From CBDCKR01 sp964572045 (lineage in GTDB: Bacteria; Gemmatimonadota; Gemmatimonadetes; Longimicrobiales; Gaopeijiaceae), in assembly GCA_964572045.1 (NCBI GenBank), contig CAZNEI010000046.1:1-17214 (forward strand): 17,214 bases of DNA, read 5' to 3'. Below are positions 15,357 to 17,214 of this stretch, piece after piece. Each line of letters opens with the position of its first letter. Position 1 is the first letter of the stretch. Both the position numbers and the translations under genes were made by a program. Under the pieces are notes generated by a model. It was given only the letters and a program-made list of their open reading frames with translations. It ran no database searches and had not been told where the DNA came from.

Positions 15357-15625
15357 TAGTCGCCGGTCGCGGAATTCGACTCCACTCGGCCCTCTCTTTT
15401 GGGGGGCTCCGCTGAGGAGGCGTGCAGCCCCCCGATCGCCTTCTTGCCGTTGATACATGATGGCCGGCCCGAGGCGGGAGTTCGGGCAGCGGCCAACGTC
15501 AACGGAGTGCCCACGATGCTCGTTTCACTCACTCGTGGCGACGGCTGGCCGAGCCTACCGAAGAGCAACCCCCTGATATCGTTCAGCACCGTCCTTCTCG
15601 CTCGCCCGATCCGGAAGTAGGGCAA
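15353..15625 (-). pseudogene. Possible eroded C-terminal remnant of an ADOP-type permease
   Basis: A 90-codon minus-strand frame has pieces in the order seen at the end of ADOP permeases: RGLLFG (the helix end before the last TM), then TPLTLAAA (compare DPLTLAAA), then a Cys-x-x-x-x-Lys-Lys-Ala segment where PARRA is expected. The hydrophobic TM between them is not preserved, and the frame runs past the usual stop. This is weak pattern resemblance. The alternative is a chance frame in non-coding DNA; the opposite strand is also open here for 73 codons. Confidence 0.22.
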
Positions 15626-15775
15626 GCGTTCGCGGCAAAGTACAGGCGAGACGCCACGGGTCCTCGCTCCTCAGGCCTCAGTGGGTGCCCGGTGCGAGGC
15701 TGCGGGAAGTGAGTGGATCTCTCCATCGTCCGCCCTCACCGATTCAGGTGAGCAAACCGACGCCGGCGGAATCGA
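15357..15775. other. Intergenic region with possible decayed permease tail
   Basis: 419 bp between a broken plus-strand propeller and the stop of a minus-strand propeller. It holds a hairpin (15401-15433), a possible permease remnant (15353-15625, minus) and the last 41 bp of the diverged direct repeat (from 15735). No intact gene is seen. Confidence 0.45.
15401..15433 (+). terminator. Hairpin after the broken propeller gene
   Basis: GGGGGGCT (15401-15408) and AGCCCCCC (15426-15433) form a perfect 8-bp stem with a 17-nt loop, 45 nt after the TAG at 15356. The downstream side is pyrimidine-rich but lacks a T-run (the TTTT lies on the upstream side), so terminator function is uncertain. Confidence 0.35.
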
Positions 15776-15969
15776 CTATTGCATTTCGATCAACCGTCCA
15801 ACGAGCCATCTGTTCGGAATCAGAGATTGGGGATCGGCAAAGAATAATCTCTGCCCAGTGGGATCCACGAAATGCAGGGCCGGTGTTTCCGCTGCTTCGG
15901 CTAGGAGGCCGTCGCTTCGCGAATACCAGACCAGGCTCCGTGCGCCTTGTTGAATGAACTGGAGGACAA
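15735..15969. repeat. Diverged direct repeat, copy B (partner 12680-12914)
   Basis: The intact partner of the repeat. It contains the last 64 or so codons of the minus-strand propeller gene and 41 bp after its stop, ungapped against copy A at about 85% identity. Confidence 0.9.
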
Positions 15970-16816
15970 TAGTTGAGGCGGGGCCAGCGTAAATGTTCGT
16001 GAAGATACCAAAAGATCCGAGCCACTCCGGCAATTCGGCGATATTGTCCGGTCGTGCGGCCTGAATAGGCTGATACAACCTCGATGGAACAGGATCCGCA
16101 GCTATCCGGCCGCCTTCTGTGTCAAAGAAAAAGACGGAGTCGGAGAGTGCGTAGACTGCGGCAATCGTATCAGACCACACTGCGGCACGAGTTGTTGAAA
16201 CCGCGGTTTCCGCGGAGACAAATTGGGGTTCTAGGATGGGGGTGAAAAAACTTCGGACTATCGAGTCGGAAACTACGTGTAGGATGTGTAACTTGTTACT
16301 GGCCAACAATCCATCGTCAGCGGTCACTAGTACCAGTGAGTCGTCGACCACGTCCAGGTCATGGATCGTGTAAAACGAGTTCCGTGAAACCCCGAGCTGC
16401 TCAAGCCCGGAGGGGGCGACATAGGTGAGCCTTCCGTCCTCGTCGCCCACGAGCAACCGATGGTCGGATAGGCGGATAGCCTGGACGGGAGTGCTGAACT
16501 CTCCAGGACCACGACCTCGGCGGCCAAAGGAGAAGCGAAGCTCCCCGTCGGGAGAATAGCCTCGAATCTGTGACTCAATAGACTCGGAGACCAAATAGCC
16601 TCCATCTGGATCCCAATGAAGTACGGGCTGTGCCAGATGTGCCCCTTCCGGTTCCTCTAACACCAGCGTCTCAAAGATATCGACGAATCCGTCCAGGCTG
16701 GAGATTTCTCCTTCATCGTCGCCGGAGGGGGGGAGGCTCTCCGACGCGTCGCCACAGGCGAACTGAAGTGCCACCAAGTGAAAGAGCAACGATTGCCTAG
16801 GAAGGAGCTTGGGCAT
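15776..16816 (-). CDS. 6-bladed beta-propeller protein, probable lipoprotein
   Basis: 346 residues from ATG 16814-16816, placed by a strong ribosome site (AAGGAGG at 16827-16833 on the minus strand, 10-nt spacer). The N-terminus is basic, then hydrophobic, and ends in LQFAC (Cys21); the -3 Gln and -2 Phe are unusual for a lipobox, so lipidation is likely but not certain. An acidic linker follows (SGDDEGEISSLDG). The hallmark GRRGRGPGEF lies at 98-107. Blade-like stretches include YLVSESIESQIRGYSPDGEL and VWSDTIAAVYALSDSVFFFD. The C-terminal third is the same subfamily as the gene at 5738-6823, and its last 64 codons have a decayed copy at 12721-12914. It is on the same strand as the RND gene but 240 bp away, so probably separately expressed. 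Function unknown. Confidence 0.85.
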   Translation of the reverse strand: MPKLLPRQSLLFHLVALQFACGDASESLPPSGDDEGEISSLDGFVDIFETLVLEEPEGAHLAQPVLHWDPDGGYLVSESIESQIRGYSPDGELRFSFGRRGRGPGEFSTPVQAIRLSDHRLLVGDEDGRLTYVAPSGLEQLGVSRNSFYTIHDLDVVDDSLVLVTADDGLLASNKLHILHVVSDSIVRSFFTPILEPQFVSAETAVSTTRAAVWSDTIAAVYALSDSVFFFDTEGGRIAADPVPSRLYQPIQAARPDNIAELPEWLGSFGIFTNIYAGPASTIVLQFIQQGARSLVWYSRSDGLLAEAAETPALHFVDPTGQRLFFADPQSLIPNRWLVGRLIEMQ

Positions 16817-16826
16817 GAAACGGTGT

Positions 16827-16833
16827 CCTCCTT
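16827..16833 (-). promoter_or_regulatory. Strong ribosome binding site of the minus-strand propeller
   Basis: AAGGAGG on the minus strand, 10 nt before ATG 16816. It fixes the start of this gene. No clear -10/-35 pair is visible further upstream. Confidence 0.75.
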
Positions 16834-17056
16834 ACAGCCGTGCTCACACATAACGTTGGCCTCGGGCGAAGCAACGAGACCAAGTCTTCCGACAGGCGAG
16901 GGACTCAACGTAATAGACACGGGGGAAGGGGCGTGGTGTCAATGTTCTCGTTTGAAGAGGCAGCCGGCTCGAAGCCGCCAGTCCTTGGGGCTGATCGGAT
17001 CGGTTGGGTCTCGACGAATGCAGAGGCGGGATGGCCGGAAGTGGGGTGCCCTTGAC

Positions 17057-17214
17057 TCAGGCCTTGCTCGGGATCGAACCCGAGGTCACGCGGAGGGATG
17101 CGGCAGGACGGGGTGCCACCGCGTGCTCCCCGGCTCCGCGCTCGAACAGCAGGTAGAGGGCCGGGGTGGTGGTCAGCACGAAGAACGTGGACGACAGCAT
17201 GCCGCCGATCAGCG
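17057..17214 (-). CDS. RND efflux transporter permease, C-terminal end (rest outside window)
   Basis: The last 51 codons of a minus-strand gene whose start lies beyond the window. The translated piece begins LIGGMLSSTFFVLTTTPALY and continues LLFERG, which is the final transmembrane helix and end typical of AcrB/CusA/HAE1-type RND permeases (the GG-x-x-SST and PALYxLFE pattern). A polar tail of about 25 residues follows, ending in IPSKA before TGA (17057-17059 complement). RND permeases form proton-driven tripartite efflux pumps in the inner membrane. The substrate class (drug or metal) cannot be told from this piece. G+C is high again here, like that of 1-4127. The gene is too short for standard frame listings but is convincing. 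Confidence 0.85.
   Translation of the reverse strand, partial: LIGGMLSSTFFVLTTTPALYLLFERGAGEHAVAPRPAASLRVTSGSIPSKA

Noticed and set aside
16840..17055. Plus-strand 71-codon frame between the propeller and the RND gene
   Set aside because: No ribosome site, low-complexity composition and no recognisable motif; treated as spacer. I see nothing else in 16841-17056.
17067..17084. CTCGGG-ATCGAA-CCCGAG hairpin, like a tRNA T-arm
   Set aside because: On the minus strand it reads GGGTTCGATCCC, but with a 7-nt T-loop the 5-bp stem does not pair, no cloverleaf surrounds it, and it lies within the coding end of the RND permease.
1..17214. CRISPR array, tRNA, rRNA, attachment site or prophage genes
   Set aside because: No regularly spaced repeats, no cloverleaf, no rRNA-like sequence and no integrase or phage genes were seen.

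Overview
The window looks like a chromosomal segment of a high-GC, Gram-negative environmental bacterium. Gemmatimonadota (Longimicrobiales-like) is my best guess, with Acidobacteriota second. This is inferred from the mix of families: several secreted 6-bladed beta-propeller proteins, an ADOP/MacB-type orphan permease, a TolB-like propeller fused to an amidohydrolase, an M1 peptidase and an RND efflux pump. There is no rRNA, tRNA or marker gene to confirm it.

Layout. Positions 1-719 hold the 3' part of an M1 zinc metallopeptidase. It converges on a large minus-strand gene (741-4127) for an exported PD40-propeller/amidohydrolase fusion. A 319-bp divergent intergenic region with two inverted repeats follows. 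Then comes a tight plus-strand run of four exported proteins: beta-propeller lipoprotein (4447-5637), beta-propeller lipoprotein (5738-6823), overlapping thioredoxin-fold-like lipoprotein (6799-7275), and beta-propeller with a type I signal peptide (7341-8387). A convergent ADOP permease (8566-11028, minus) has no ATPase gene beside it. A transposase remnant (11064-11336) and an APH-type phosphotransferase (11428-12396, minus) follow in a stretch of visibly lower G+C. The rest is a propeller graveyard and nursery: a broken propeller 3' end (12721-12914, minus), an intact propeller (13081-14124), a frameshifted and internally shortened propeller lipoprotein (14372-15356), a region that may hold a decayed permease tail, and an intact propeller (15776-16816, minus). 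The window ends in the C-terminus of an RND efflux permease (17057-17214, minus), again in high-G+C sequence.

The central theme is a multi-copy family of exported 6-bladed beta-propellers of at least two subfamilies. Four are intact, one is frameshifted and one is a fragment. Two blocks, 12680-12914 and 15735-15969, align without gaps at about 85% identity, which is direct evidence of duplication followed by decay. The best candidate for an undescribed functional unit is the four-gene run 4447-8387, where propellers are coupled to a thioredoxin-fold-like lipoprotein with a single non-lipobox cysteine. Its function cannot be read from sequence. The flanks (1-4127 and 17057-17214) look like ordinary genome, and the interior looks like an accessory, expanding and eroding region.
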